Positions 36,682-45,249 of a stretch of 64,000 nt of DNA are shown one piece after another. Where the stretch lies: contig NZ_QFFN01000003.1 in the NCBI RefSeq assembly GCF_003129925.1, positions 62,001 through 126,000 of the forward strand, read 5' to 3'. Each line of letters starts with the position of its first letter. Within the stretch, counting starts at the first letter, position 1. The translations under genes were made by a program, and so were the position numbers. The DNA is from Bifidobacterium catulorum. Its GTDB lineage: Bacteria; Actinomycetota; Actinomycetes; Actinomycetales; Bifidobacteriaceae. The notes beneath the pieces are model-generated. The model saw only the letters and a program-made list of their open reading frames with translations, did no database searches and was not told the origin of the DNA.

Positions 36682-38073
36682 ATGTCCGAAACAGGTATGG
36701 ATGATCTCTTCAGCACGGCATCGGCCCCACGGGACGTGACCCGTCCGCTCGCCGTCCGCATGCGCCCGGCGTCGCTCGACGACGTTGTCGGCCAGGACCA
36801 TGCCCTGACCGACGGTTCGCCTCTCCGACGCCTTGCGTCACCGGCCAGCCGCGGGTCGTTGACCGCGCCGAGCTCGGTGATTCTGTTCGGTCCCCCCGGA
36901 GTCGGCAAGACCACCCTTGCCTATATCGTGGCCAAGCGATCCGGCAGACGGTTCGAGGAGCTCTCCGCGGTCACCTCCGGTGTCAAGGACGTCCGCGAGG
37001 TTCTCCGGCGGGCCCATGACAGCCTTGTCGCCACCGGACGTGAGACCGTGCTGTTCATCGACGAGGTGCATCGCTTCTCCAAATCACAGCAGGACGCGTT
37101 GCTGCCGAGCGTGGAGAACCGTGACGTCACCTTCATCGCGGCCACCACCGAGAACCCCAGCTTCTCCATCATCGCGCCGCTGCTGTCGCGCTCCGTCGTC
37201 GTCAAGCTCGAACCCCTCGGCCCGGACGATCTCGGAGTCCTCATCCGTCGTGCGCTGCACGACAAACGGGGTCTTGCCGGCGAGGTCAGGGCCTCCGACG
37301 AGGCCATCGCCGAAATCATTCGGCTCTCCGGCGGCGACGCCCGTAAGGCCCTCACCATCCTTGAGGCGGCAGCCGGTGCCATGACCGGTGACAGACAACG
37401 GAAAAAAGGCGCGCGAAAACCTGTCATCACGCCACAGGTCGTCTCCCAGGTCATGGACGTCGCGGCCGTAAGATACGACAAGGCCGGTGACGACCATTAT
37501 GACGTCGCCAGCGCGTTCATCAAATCCATGCGCGGTTCCGATGTCGACGCGGCCCTCCACTACCTCGCCAGAATGCTGCGCGCGGGCGAGGATCCGCGAT
37601 TCATCGCCAGACGCATCATGATCGCGTCGGCCGAGGAGGTCGGAATGGCGGCCCCCCAGATACTGCAGACCACCGTCGCCGCAGCCCAGGCCGTGGCCAT
37701 GGTCGGCATGCCCGAAGCCCGCATCATCCTGTCCGAAGCCGTCATCGTCGTTGCCACGGCCCCCAAATCCAACGCCAGCTACAACGCCATCAACCAGGCT
37801 CTCGCGGACGTGGACGCGGGTCTGATAGGCCAGGTGCCGCTGCATCTGCGCAACGCGCCAACCAAGCTCATGAAGCAGTGGGGCAACCACGAGGGGTACC
37901 GGTACGCCCATGACGAGCCCGGCGCCGTGGCCAGCCAGCAGTATATGCCGGACGAATTGGTTGGGCGGGAGTATTATCATCCTAATGACCGGGGTTATGA
38001 GCGGGAGATAGGCCCGCGGCTGGAACGGATACGGGGCATCCTCCATGGCGAGGACGGCTCTGGACGCTCATAG
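36682..38073 (+). CDS. rarA: Replication-associated recombination protein A
   Basis: A 463-aa AAA+ ATPase of the RarA/MgsA/WRNIP1 family that acts at stalled replication forks. Walker A GPPGVGKTT is near residue 75, Walker B LFIDEVHRFSKSQQDALLP near 125, sensor 1 in IAATTENPSF, and the tetramerisation domain covers the last 190 residues, including MPEARIILSEAVIVVATAPKSN. The start is fixed by the -10 box 6 bp upstream. The SOS box in front predicts damage induction. Confidence 0.9.
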   Translation: MSETGMDDLFSTASAPRDVTRPLAVRMRPASLDDVVGQDHALTDGSPLRRLASPASRGSLTAPSSVILFGPPGVGKTTLAYIVAKRSGRRFEELSAVTSGVKDVREVLRRAHDSLVATGRETVLFIDEVHRFSKSQQDALLPSVENRDVTFIAATTENPSFSIIAPLLSRSVVVKLEPLGPDDLGVLIRRALHDKRGLAGEVRASDEAIAEIIRLSGGDARKALTILEAAAGAMTGDRQRKKGARKPVITPQVVSQVMDVAAVRYDKAGDDHYDVASAFIKSMRGSDVDAALHYLARMLRAGEDPRFIARRIMIASAEEVGMAAPQILQTTVAAAQAVAMVGMPEARIILSEAVIVVATAPKSNASYNAINQALADVDAGLIGQVPLHLRNAPTKLMKQWGNHEGYRYAHDEPGAVASQQYMPDELVGREYYHPNDRGYEREIGPRLERIRGILHGEDGSGRS

Positions 38074-38124
38074 CCTTCTCGATTGGCGGTAGACGTAACA
38101 CACACCCGAACAAGGAGAGTTCAC

Positions 38125-38850
38125 GTGGAGTCCAAGACGACCATTCTGATTGTGGATGACGATCAGGCGTTGGACGAGATGCTGTCCATCGTCCTCGAAT
38201 CCGAAGGTTTCGCCACCGTGGTCTGCTATGACGGTCTGCGTGCCGTGGAGATGTTCCCCACCATCAGTCCCGACCTCATCCTGCTCGACGTCATGCTTCC
38301 CGGGCTTGACGGCGTGGAGGTGGCCAAGGAGATCCGCGGCGCCTCCCAGGTGCCGATCATCATGCTTACCGCGAAATCGGATACGAGGGATGTGGTCAGT
38401 GGTCTGGAGGCCGGGGCCGACGACTATGTGGCCAAGCCGTTCAAGGTGGCCGAGCTGGTGGCCAGGATCAAGGCGCGTCTCCGTGTGGCCGCCCCGCTGC
38501 TCCAGGCGAGGGACGAGGGACGGGGCGATGTCCAGGTCATCAACGAGGGTGGTGTCTCCATCAACCGTGCTGAGCACACCGCCACGAAGAACGGCGTCGA
38601 CCTCAACCTCACCCCCATGGAGTTCGAGCTGTTGTTCGTCCTCGCCGCCAACAGCGGCGAGGTGCTCAGCCGGGGGGAGCTGCTGGAAAAGGTGTGGGGC
38701 TATCAGAGTTCCGGCGACGCCCGGTTGGTGAACGTGCATGTCCAGCGTCTGCGCCAAAAGGTCGAGGACAATCCCGAGCATCCGCATATCATCCAGACGG
38801 TCCGCGGGATCGGATACAAGTTCGTGCCTCCCGCCGGGGCCGCTGCCTGA
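38125..38850 (+). CDS. mtrA: MtrA-like response regulator
   Basis: A 241-aa OmpR-family response regulator. The receiver domain starts TTILIVDDDQALDEML, with the phosphoacceptor Asp at about 55 in LLDVMLPG and the conserved Lys in VAKPFK. The C-terminal winged helix contains LTPMEFELLFVLAANSGEVLSR. The GTG at 38125 is chosen because AAGGAG lies 8 bp upstream. It is followed by a sensor kinase and an LpqB-type lipoprotein, the conserved actinobacterial mtrAB-lpqB order, which controls cell envelope and division genes. Confidence 0.9.
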   Translation: MESKTTILIVDDDQALDEMLSIVLESEGFATVVCYDGLRAVEMFPTISPDLILLDVMLPGLDGVEVAKEIRGASQVPIIMLTAKSDTRDVVSGLEAGADDYVAKPFKVAELVARIKARLRVAAPLLQARDEGRGDVQVINEGGVSINRAEHTATKNGVDLNLTPMEFELLFVLAANSGEVLSRGELLEKVWGYQSSGDARLVNVHVQRLRQKVEDNPEHPHIIQTVRGIGYKFVPPAGAAA

Positions 38851-38872
38851 GGCGTCAACGACGGGAACGACC

Positions 38873-40588
38873 ATGATGGGGAACGAGCCCTCCTCGGACA
38901 AGGGGATTCCGCTGCTTCGGCTATGGCGACGGGTGCGCGCCGCCATACGTCGTTCCCTGCAACGGCGCATCATCGTCGTCGTCGTCCTGATGTCGCTGGC
39001 GATTGCCTTCGGCTTCTCCGTCGTGTCCGTCTTCTCGGTGCGCTCCACCCTGCTCAAGCAGGCGTCGGAGCAATCGCAACGGGACTTCACCGAGGAGGTC
39101 CAGCGCGCGCAGGCGAATCTGGATTCCTCCGATGTGATCAATCGCATAGACTACCAGCGTCTGATCACGGACCTCGCATCCACCCTGCAGGATGAGGGGA
39201 GTTCGAATCTCCTGGGCGTCTACATCGTCGGGGAGTCGGGGGAGTACGATTCGGTCGTTCCGGTGTCCACGGATCCGGAATACATGGGCCTGATCTCCGA
39301 TGCCATGCGCGGAGAGGTCTCCTCCGACAAGGCGGGTGACATCTTCTACCAGCCGGTGGGTTATGGTCGTGAGAACCGGTCCGATCTGCCGGGCGCCATC
39401 CTGGGGGCCTCGCTGACCATGCCCGATGGCGACGATGTCAGCCTGTTCGCAGCATACTCATACGAGTCGCAGGAACGTTCGGTCATGAGCATACAGACCA
39501 CCCTGCTGTCCTGCTCCCTGGTGCTCAGCGTGGTGATCGGTCTGATGACCTGGAGGGTGCTCCGCGGCATCATACGCCCTGTTGAATCCGTGGCCGTGGC
39601 CGCGGAGTATCTGTCCGACGGCAACCGTTCCGCAAGGGTGAAGGTCGATCGTTACGACGAGATCGGCGTACTCCAGCGTTCGTTCAACGAGATGGCCGAC
39701 ACGTTGAACACCACGATCGAGGAGCTGGAGACCATCAGCTCCATGCAGCGTCGCTTCGTCTCCGATGTGAGCCATGAGCTCCGGACCCCGGTGACCACCA
39801 TCCGGATGGCGTCCGACCTGCTGGAATCAAGGAAGGGCGATTTCGATCCGACCACGGCCCGCACCGTGGAACTGCTCGGCGAGCAGACCACGCGCTTCCA
39901 GGACATACTCGCCGATCTGCTGGAGATCTCCCGCTACGATGCCGGGTCGGCGGCGGCCGACCTCATCGCCATGGATGTACGCAGTCCCATCAACGAAGCG
40001 GTTCGCGACGTCGCCGAGATCGCGCAGGCGAGGCAGGTGCCGATCGATGTGACGCTACCCGGACGCGAGGTCTACGCCGACATCGACGCCCGACGCATCG
40101 AGCGCATACTGAGGAACCTGTTGGGCAACGCCGTGGACTTCGCCGAGGGGAATCCGGTCGAGGTGCGCGTCGGTGCGAACGAGACGGGTGTGGTCGTCGG
40201 GGTGAGGGACTACGGCGCCGGCATCAGCCAGGAGAACCTGCCCCATGTATTCGACCGGTTCTGGCGCGCGGATGTCTCGCGCTCCCGCATCACCGGAGGC
40301 ACCGGACTGGGGCTGTCCATATCCCAGCAGGACGCCCGCCTGCACCACGGCGGCATTGATGTACGGTCCGCATTGGGCAAGGGCACCTGGTTCCTGCTGT
40401 CCATTCCGGTTAAGTCGGGGGAGAGGCCCCGGCCGGAGCAGTATCCGGTCCGGTTCGCCGATGCCACGTCGATGAACGTGCTTGGGCGTTTCCTCCCCGG
40501 AGACGTCCGACGCGAGGGTTGGCGGAAGGCGGAGGAAGACGATGCACAGGGAACCGCGGAAAGCGGAGGTGAGCGTGGCGATGCGTAA
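38873..40588 (+). CDS. mtrB: MtrB-like sensor histidine kinase
   Basis: A 571-aa membrane kinase that phosphorylates MtrA. Transmembrane helix 1 is at about residues 30-55 and helix 2 at about 200-220, bounding an extracellular sensor domain. A HAMP domain follows, then the phosphoacceptor His in SDVSHELRTP (about 300) and the ATPase boxes (RNLLGNAVDFAEGN, VRDYGAGIS, GGTGLGLSI). It starts 22 bp after the mtrA stop; ATG 38873 or 38876 are both possible. It overlaps lpqB by 8 bp. Confidence 0.9.
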   Translation: MMGNEPSSDKGIPLLRLWRRVRAAIRRSLQRRIIVVVVLMSLAIAFGFSVVSVFSVRSTLLKQASEQSQRDFTEEVQRAQANLDSSDVINRIDYQRLITDLASTLQDEGSSNLLGVYIVGESGEYDSVVPVSTDPEYMGLISDAMRGEVSSDKAGDIFYQPVGYGRENRSDLPGAILGASLTMPDGDDVSLFAAYSYESQERSVMSIQTTLLSCSLVLSVVIGLMTWRVLRGIIRPVESVAVAAEYLSDGNRSARVKVDRYDEIGVLQRSFNEMADTLNTTIEELETISSMQRRFVSDVSHELRTPVTTIRMASDLLESRKGDFDPTTARTVELLGEQTTRFQDILADLLEISRYDAGSAAADLIAMDVRSPINEAVRDVAEIAQARQVPIDVTLPGREVYADIDARRIERILRNLLGNAVDFAEGNPVEVRVGANETGVVVGVRDYGAGISQENLPHVFDRFWRADVSRSRITGGTGLGLSISQQDARLHHGGIDVRSALGKGTWFLLSIPVKSGERPRPEQYPVRFADATSMNVLGRFLPGDVRREGWRKAEEDDAQGTAESGGERGDA

Positions 40589-42323
40589 GGTGACGGTCTG
40601 CGGCCGAATGATTCGCGGTGTCGCCGCCGTATGCGTCGGCGTCATGGTCCTCGGTGGCCTGAGCGCGTGCTCACTGACGCTCGGTCTGCCGACGGACGGA
40701 CCGGTACAGCGGCTTTCGCAGGTCCAACGCGAGGACCACCGTGTATTCATCGATCCCCAGGGCCCAACGGACGACGCCACGCCGGGGGAGATCGTCAGAG
40801 GATTCCTCGCCGCCCTGCCGGCGGGGCCGCAGACGGACGGGTTCAAGGTGGCCCGGCAGTTCCTCACGGAGGCCGCGGCCAAGTCGTGGAAGCCCGAGAC
40901 CGGTGTCGTGGTCTTTCACGGGGAGCCTGACCTGCGCGTCTCCGGGGCCGATGCCGCCACCGCGTCCGGGGCAGGCGCCGGACATGCGCAGGTCGACATG
41001 TCGTTCAGTGAAGTGGGGTCGATTGACCGCGACGGCGTCTTCGCCACGACCGGCGCCTCGCAGTCGGTCCACAAGGGTCTGACGCTCGCGAGGATCGATG
41101 GCCAATGGCGCATCGACAGGCTCCCGGCGGGAATCATGATCGAGGAATCCGATTTCCAGCAGGTGTTCCGTCAGGTGCAGCTCTACCAACGTTCCAGCTC
41201 GGCCGATACGCTCGTGCCCGACACCAGATGGTTCGGATGGAAGCAGTGGCGTACGCTCGCGGTCCGTGAGCTGCTCGACGGTTCTGCCCCATGGCTGGGC
41301 GATGCCGTCCATGCCGCATCGAACGGCAAGGTGAAGCTCGCCATGGATTCCGTGCCCTCCTCCGGCAGCCAGATCGACGTGAGGCTTTCCGATGCCGCGA
41401 CCCTCTCCAGCGACGACCGTGCGATGCTGGTCCGCCAGATCAGGCTTACGCTCGGAGACGGCAACGACGATTATGACCTGCGCATCATCGACAGTTCCGG
41501 ACTGGACCTGTCCGACGCCGATTCCCACATCACATTGGGTGTGGAGCAGCCGGCGAGGCATCTCTACACCCTGTCGAACCGCTCCGTCGTGTCGATTCCG
41601 TCGCAGAACCTCATCAAACTGGGCGAGGTGGAGAACGGCAAGGACGCTCGTTCCCTCGCCTTCACGTCCCGTGGCGGCGCCGTGCTGGATTCCTCGGGGA
41701 CGGTGCAGTGCTTCGACCGGGGCGTCACCCCATGCGGCACGCTGTTCGACGGACGTCGCGCCCGGGTCATAACCGCCGGGACGGGGCGTGAGATATGGAT
41801 GGCCGACTCGCGTGGGAACATCGCCATCGACACCGTTGACGGGGACGACGAGCATTCCCTCCTCCATGTGCCGTGGCTGGACGGGGTGAGCGTCAACGCG
41901 ATGGCGGTGTCCCCGGAAGGGTCGCGCATCGTCATCGCCTTCGACGACGCCGGTGACGCCTCGTCCCGTGTGGTCATGGCGGGGGTGAGACGTGACGCCG
42001 AGAACCATGTGGCGGGACTCAGCGGAGCCTTCACGGTGCTGTCCCGCGCCTCCGGCGTGAACGCGGTGACGTTCTACAACGACACCACCGTCGTCTATTC
42101 CACGAAGGGCTCCCTGAGCGGATACCAGCAGCTCGCCCCGGGGCCTGAGTCCACGCAGCAACTGCCGAAGAACACCGTGGCGCTCGCGTCGGCGCAGATC
42201 GACCAGACGCTGAGTCTCATAGCGTTGGATGATTCCGGCAACGTTCGGTATGCGCGCGGTTCGCTCGCCTCCGCCTGGAGGATGCTGGACCTGCAGACCA
42301 CTGCGATATCCAGCGGCGTATGA
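40581..42323 (+). CDS. lpqB: LpqB family lipoprotein
   Basis: A 580-aa lipoprotein that modulates MtrB signalling in actinobacteria. A signal peptide ends in the lipobox GLSAC with the lipid-modified Cys at about residue 30. A GerMN-like domain lies in the first half, and a beta-propeller-like domain from about 340 to the end. The ATG at 40581 is chosen because GGAGGT lies 10 bp upstream; a GTG two codons earlier is possible. It is the last gene of the mtrA-mtrB-lpqB operon. Confidence 0.88.
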   Translation: MRKVTVCGRMIRGVAAVCVGVMVLGGLSACSLTLGLPTDGPVQRLSQVQREDHRVFIDPQGPTDDATPGEIVRGFLAALPAGPQTDGFKVARQFLTEAAAKSWKPETGVVVFHGEPDLRVSGADAATASGAGAGHAQVDMSFSEVGSIDRDGVFATTGASQSVHKGLTLARIDGQWRIDRLPAGIMIEESDFQQVFRQVQLYQRSSSADTLVPDTRWFGWKQWRTLAVRELLDGSAPWLGDAVHAASNGKVKLAMDSVPSSGSQIDVRLSDAATLSSDDRAMLVRQIRLTLGDGNDDYDLRIIDSSGLDLSDADSHITLGVEQPARHLYTLSNRSVVSIPSQNLIKLGEVENGKDARSLAFTSRGGAVLDSSGTVQCFDRGVTPCGTLFDGRRARVITAGTGREIWMADSRGNIAIDTVDGDDEHSLLHVPWLDGVSVNAMAVSPEGSRIVIAFDDAGDASSRVVMAGVRRDAENHVAGLSGAFTVLSRASGVNAVTFYNDTTVVYSTKGSLSGYQQLAPGPESTQQLPKNTVALASAQIDQTLSLIALDDSGNVRYARGSLASAWRMLDLQTTAISSGV

Positions 42324-42394
42324 GCGACACGCCGTCGTTGCTGTCGCCGACACGCACAGCGATGAAGGAAATGTTCGATAATCTTTCAAAAAAT

Positions 42395-42437
42395 AACGTT
42401 TTCCAACAAATAAGCGGTTTTTTTGTTGGAAAACGTT
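42395..42437. repeat. 16-bp inverted repeat between lpqB and fruE
   Basis: Perfect 16-bp arms (42395-42410 and 42422-42437) with an 11-bp loop. Each arm contains AACGTTTTCC, which resembles half-sites of LacI-family operators. It could be a terminator for mtrAB-lpqB, a regulator site for the fru operon, or both. Confidence 0.55.
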
Positions 42438-42486
42438 GCGTGAAACGTCGATAACCACACTGTTACCGTTTTGTTATCGGATGGTG

Positions 42487-42515
42487 TTGAGTGAGCGTTA
42501 ACGAGGCTCTAATGT
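42487..42515 (+). promoter_or_regulatory. Promoter of the fruEKFG operon with internal palindrome
   Basis: TTGAGT (42487-42492) and TAATGT (42510-42515) are spaced by 17 bp. The palindrome CGTTAACG (42496-42503) lies inside the spacer, a position where a bound repressor would block RNA polymerase. The fruE start is 75 bp downstream with AAGGAGGAG before it. Confidence 0.6.
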
Positions 42516-42590
42516 AAAAAACATCAACAGATGAACAAACGTCTGTTACGGCAACAGAGCGTTCTGTTGTCTTACTCAAGGAGGAGTTAC

Positions 42591-43583
42591 ATGAAGAAAG
42601 CAATCAAGTCGGGTCTGGCGGCAGTCGTCGCAGCTTCCACTCTCGTCGGCCTCGCGGCCTGCGGTGGCAGCAGCTCCAGCGATGGCGGCTCTAGCGACAG
42701 CGGCCAGAAGACCGTCGGCTTCGTCGCCGTCGGCCCCGAGGGTGGCTTCCGTACCGCTAACGAGAACGACATCAAGCAGGCGTTCAAGGACGCCGGCTTC
42801 AACCTCGTCTACTCTCCGACGCAGAACAACGATCAGCAGAAGCAGATCCAGGCATTCAACAAGTTCGTCAACGACGAGGTGGATGCGATCATCCTGTCCT
42901 CCACCGAGGATTCCGGTTGGGATGACTCCCTGAAGAAGGCCGCCGAGGCCGAGATTCCGGTCTTCACCGTCGACCGTAACGTCGAGGTCAAGGACGCGGA
43001 GGCCAAGAAGGCCATCGTCTCCCACATCGGACCGTCCAACGAGTGGGCCGGCGAGCAGGCCGCCGAGCGCATCGCCAAGGACTTCCCGAACGGTGCCAAC
43101 GGCTTCATCCTGGAAGGCCCCGCAGGCCTGTCCGTGGTGAAGGACCGTGGAACCGGTTGGGAGAACAAGGTCGCCTCCAACATCAAGGTCCTTGAGTCCC
43201 AGTCCGCCAACTGGTCCACCGACGAGGCCAAGACCGTGACCGCCGGTCTGCTCGACAAGTACAAGGCCAAGAACCCGCAGTTCATCTTCGCCCAGAACGA
43301 TGAGATGGGCATCGGCGCCGCTCAGGCCGTCGACGCCGCCGGACTCAAGGGCAAGGTCAAGATCGTGACCATCGACGGTACCGAGGCCGCCCTGAAGGCC
43401 GTCGTCGCCGGCGATCTCGACTTCGTCATCGAGTACAACCCGATCTTCGGCAAGGAGACCGCCCAGGCCGTGAAGGACAAGCTGGACGGAAAGACCCCGG
43501 AGGCCGACATCCAGATCGAATCCAAGACCTTCGACGCCGCAGCCGCCAAGACGGCCCTCGACTCCGGCGAGCGCAAGTACTGA
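42591..43583 (+). CDS. fruE: Fructose ABC transporter substrate-binding lipoprotein
   Basis: A 330-aa periplasmic-binding-like lipoprotein of the ribose/xylose type. The signal peptide ends in GLAAC, with the anchored Cys at about residue 24, followed by a Ser/Gly-rich linker. The mature domain (KTVGFVAVGPEGGFRTANENDIKQAF) closely matches my recollection of FruE of Bifidobacterium longum. It is the first gene of a four-gene operon with one duplicated ATPase and two permeases. AAGGAGGAG precedes the ATG. Codon use is strongly biased, suggesting high expression. Confidence 0.87.
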   Translation: MKKAIKSGLAAVVAASTLVGLAACGGSSSSDGGSSDSGQKTVGFVAVGPEGGFRTANENDIKQAFKDAGFNLVYSPTQNNDQQKQIQAFNKFVNDEVDAIILSSTEDSGWDDSLKKAAEAEIPVFTVDRNVEVKDAEAKKAIVSHIGPSNEWAGEQAAERIAKDFPNGANGFILEGPAGLSVVKDRGTGWENKVASNIKVLESQSANWSTDEAKTVTAGLLDKYKAKNPQFIFAQNDEMGIGAAQAVDAAGLKGKVKIVTIDGTEAALKAVVAGDLDFVIEYNPIFGKETAQAVKDKLDGKTPEADIQIESKTFDAAAAKTALDSGERKY

Positions 43584-43621
43584 TTCGGTACCGAACGCCT
43601 CATAAGCCAAACGCATTGCAT

Positions 43622-43662
43622 TGAACGGTGTATCAGCGGACGACCCTCTGATACACCGTTCA
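43622..43662 (+). terminator. Intercistronic hairpin between fruE and fruK
   Basis: Perfect 15-bp arms (43622-43636 and 43648-43662) with an 11-nt loop lie 38 bp after the fruE stop. There is no T tract. Such hairpins after binding-protein genes commonly stabilise the upstream mRNA or reduce read-through, giving more binding protein than transporter. Confidence 0.7.
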
Positions 43663-43718
43663 GCATGTCTGGCGCAAATGTCACAAAACGATAACATCCC
43701 CTTTCGTAAGGCAAAGAC

Positions 43719-45248
43719 ATGACAGATAAACAACCGATCGTCGTGATGAAGGGTATCACGATCGAATTCCCTGGTGTCAAGGCTCTGGACGGTGTCAATC
43801 TTCGTCTCTTCCCCGGCGAGGTCCACGCTCTCATGGGTGAGAACGGCGCCGGCAAGTCCACGATGATCAAGGCCCTGACCGGCGTGTACAAGATCGACGC
43901 AGGCTCCATCACCGTCGACGGCAAGCCCACGCAGCTCAACGGCACTCTGGACGCCCAGAACGCCGGTATCGCCACCGTGTACCAGGAAGTCAACCTGTGC
44001 ACCAACCTCTCCATCGGCGAGAACGTGATGCTCGGCCACGAGAAGCGCGGCCCGTTCGGCATCGACTGGAAGAAGACCCACGCCGAGGCACGCAAGCACC
44101 TCGCCAAGATGGGCCTTGACCATCTCAACCCCCGCGCACCGCTGAGCTCGATCTCCATCGCCATGCAGCAGCTGGTCGCCATCGCACGCGCCATGGTCAT
44201 CGACGCCAAGGTGCTCATCCTCGACGAACCGACCTCCTCGCTGGACGCCAACGAGGTCCAGGACCTGTTCGCCATCATGCGCAAGGTCCGCGACTCCGGA
44301 GTGGCCATCCTCTTCGTCTCCCACTTCCTCGACCAGATCTATGAGATCACCGACCGTCTGACGATTCTGCGCAACGGCCAGTTCATCAAGGAGGTCATGA
44401 CCAAGGAGACGCCGCGCGACGAGCTCATCGGCATGATGATCGGCAAGTCCGCCGCCGAGCTGAGCCAGATCGGCGCCAAGAAGGCGCGCCGGGAGATCAA
44501 ACCCGGCGAAAAGCCCGTCGTCACCATCAAGCAGCTTGGCCGCAAGGGACAGATCGAGCCAACGAACCAGGACGTGTACGCGGGCGAGGTCGTCGGCTTC
44601 GCAGGTCTGCTTGGCTCCGGTCGTACCGAGCTCGGCCGTCTGATGTTCGGCGCCGACAAGCCCGACCACGGCGAGTACATGCTCAATGGCAAGAAGGTCA
44701 ACATCGACAGCCCGTACGTCGCGCTGAAGAACGGCATCGCCTACTCCACCGAGAACCGTCGAGACGAAGGCATCGTCGCCGACCTGACCGTCCGCCAGAA
44801 CATGCTCATCGCCCTGCAGGCCATCCGCGGCATGTTCAACCCGATTCCCAAGAAGGAAGCGGACGAGATCGTCGACAAGTACATGAAGGAGCTCAACGTC
44901 CGTCCGCCGGATCCGAACAAGCTCATCAAGAACCTCTCCGGCGGCAACCAGCAGAAGGTGCTGATCGCCCGCTGGCTCGCCATCCAGCCCAAGCTGCTCA
45001 TCCTCGACGAGCCGACCCGAGGCATCGACATCGGCGCCAAGGCCGAGATCCAGCAGAAGGTCCTCGAACTCGCCGCCGAGGGCATGGGCGTGGTCTTCAT
45101 CTCCTCCGAGCTCGAAGAGGTGGTTCGACTCTCCGACACCATCACCGTGCTCAAGGACCACAAGAAGATCGCAGACATCGTAAACGACGACACCGTCTCG
45201 CAGGCAACCATCGTCGAGACGATCGCAAATTCCGGAAAGGAGGCGTGA
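43719..45248 (+). CDS. fruK: Fructose ABC transporter ATP-binding protein
   Basis: A 509-aa sugar ATPase with two fused nucleotide-binding domains, as in RbsA. The first has Walker A GENGAGKST near residue 45 and Walker B VLILDEPTSSLDANE. The second has a degenerate Walker A (GLLGSGRTELGR, near 300) but an intact signature LSGGNQQKVLIARWL and Walker B LLILDEPTRGID. One functional site per chain is the usual pattern. It is 1 bp from fruF. The fructose assignment follows the similarity of the whole operon to bifidobacterial fruEKFG. Confidence 0.87.
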   Translation: MTDKQPIVVMKGITIEFPGVKALDGVNLRLFPGEVHALMGENGAGKSTMIKALTGVYKIDAGSITVDGKPTQLNGTLDAQNAGIATVYQEVNLCTNLSIGENVMLGHEKRGPFGIDWKKTHAEARKHLAKMGLDHLNPRAPLSSISIAMQQLVAIARAMVIDAKVLILDEPTSSLDANEVQDLFAIMRKVRDSGVAILFVSHFLDQIYEITDRLTILRNGQFIKEVMTKETPRDELIGMMIGKSAAELSQIGAKKARREIKPGEKPVVTIKQLGRKGQIEPTNQDVYAGEVVGFAGLLGSGRTELGRLMFGADKPDHGEYMLNGKKVNIDSPYVALKNGIAYSTENRRDEGIVADLTVRQNMLIALQAIRGMFNPIPKKEADEIVDKYMKELNVRPPDPNKLIKNLSGGNQQKVLIARWLAIQPKLLILDEPTRGIDIGAKAEIQQKVLELAAEGMGVVFISSELEEVVRLSDTITVLKDHKKIADIVNDDTVSQATIVETIANSGKEA

Positions 45249-45249
45249 G

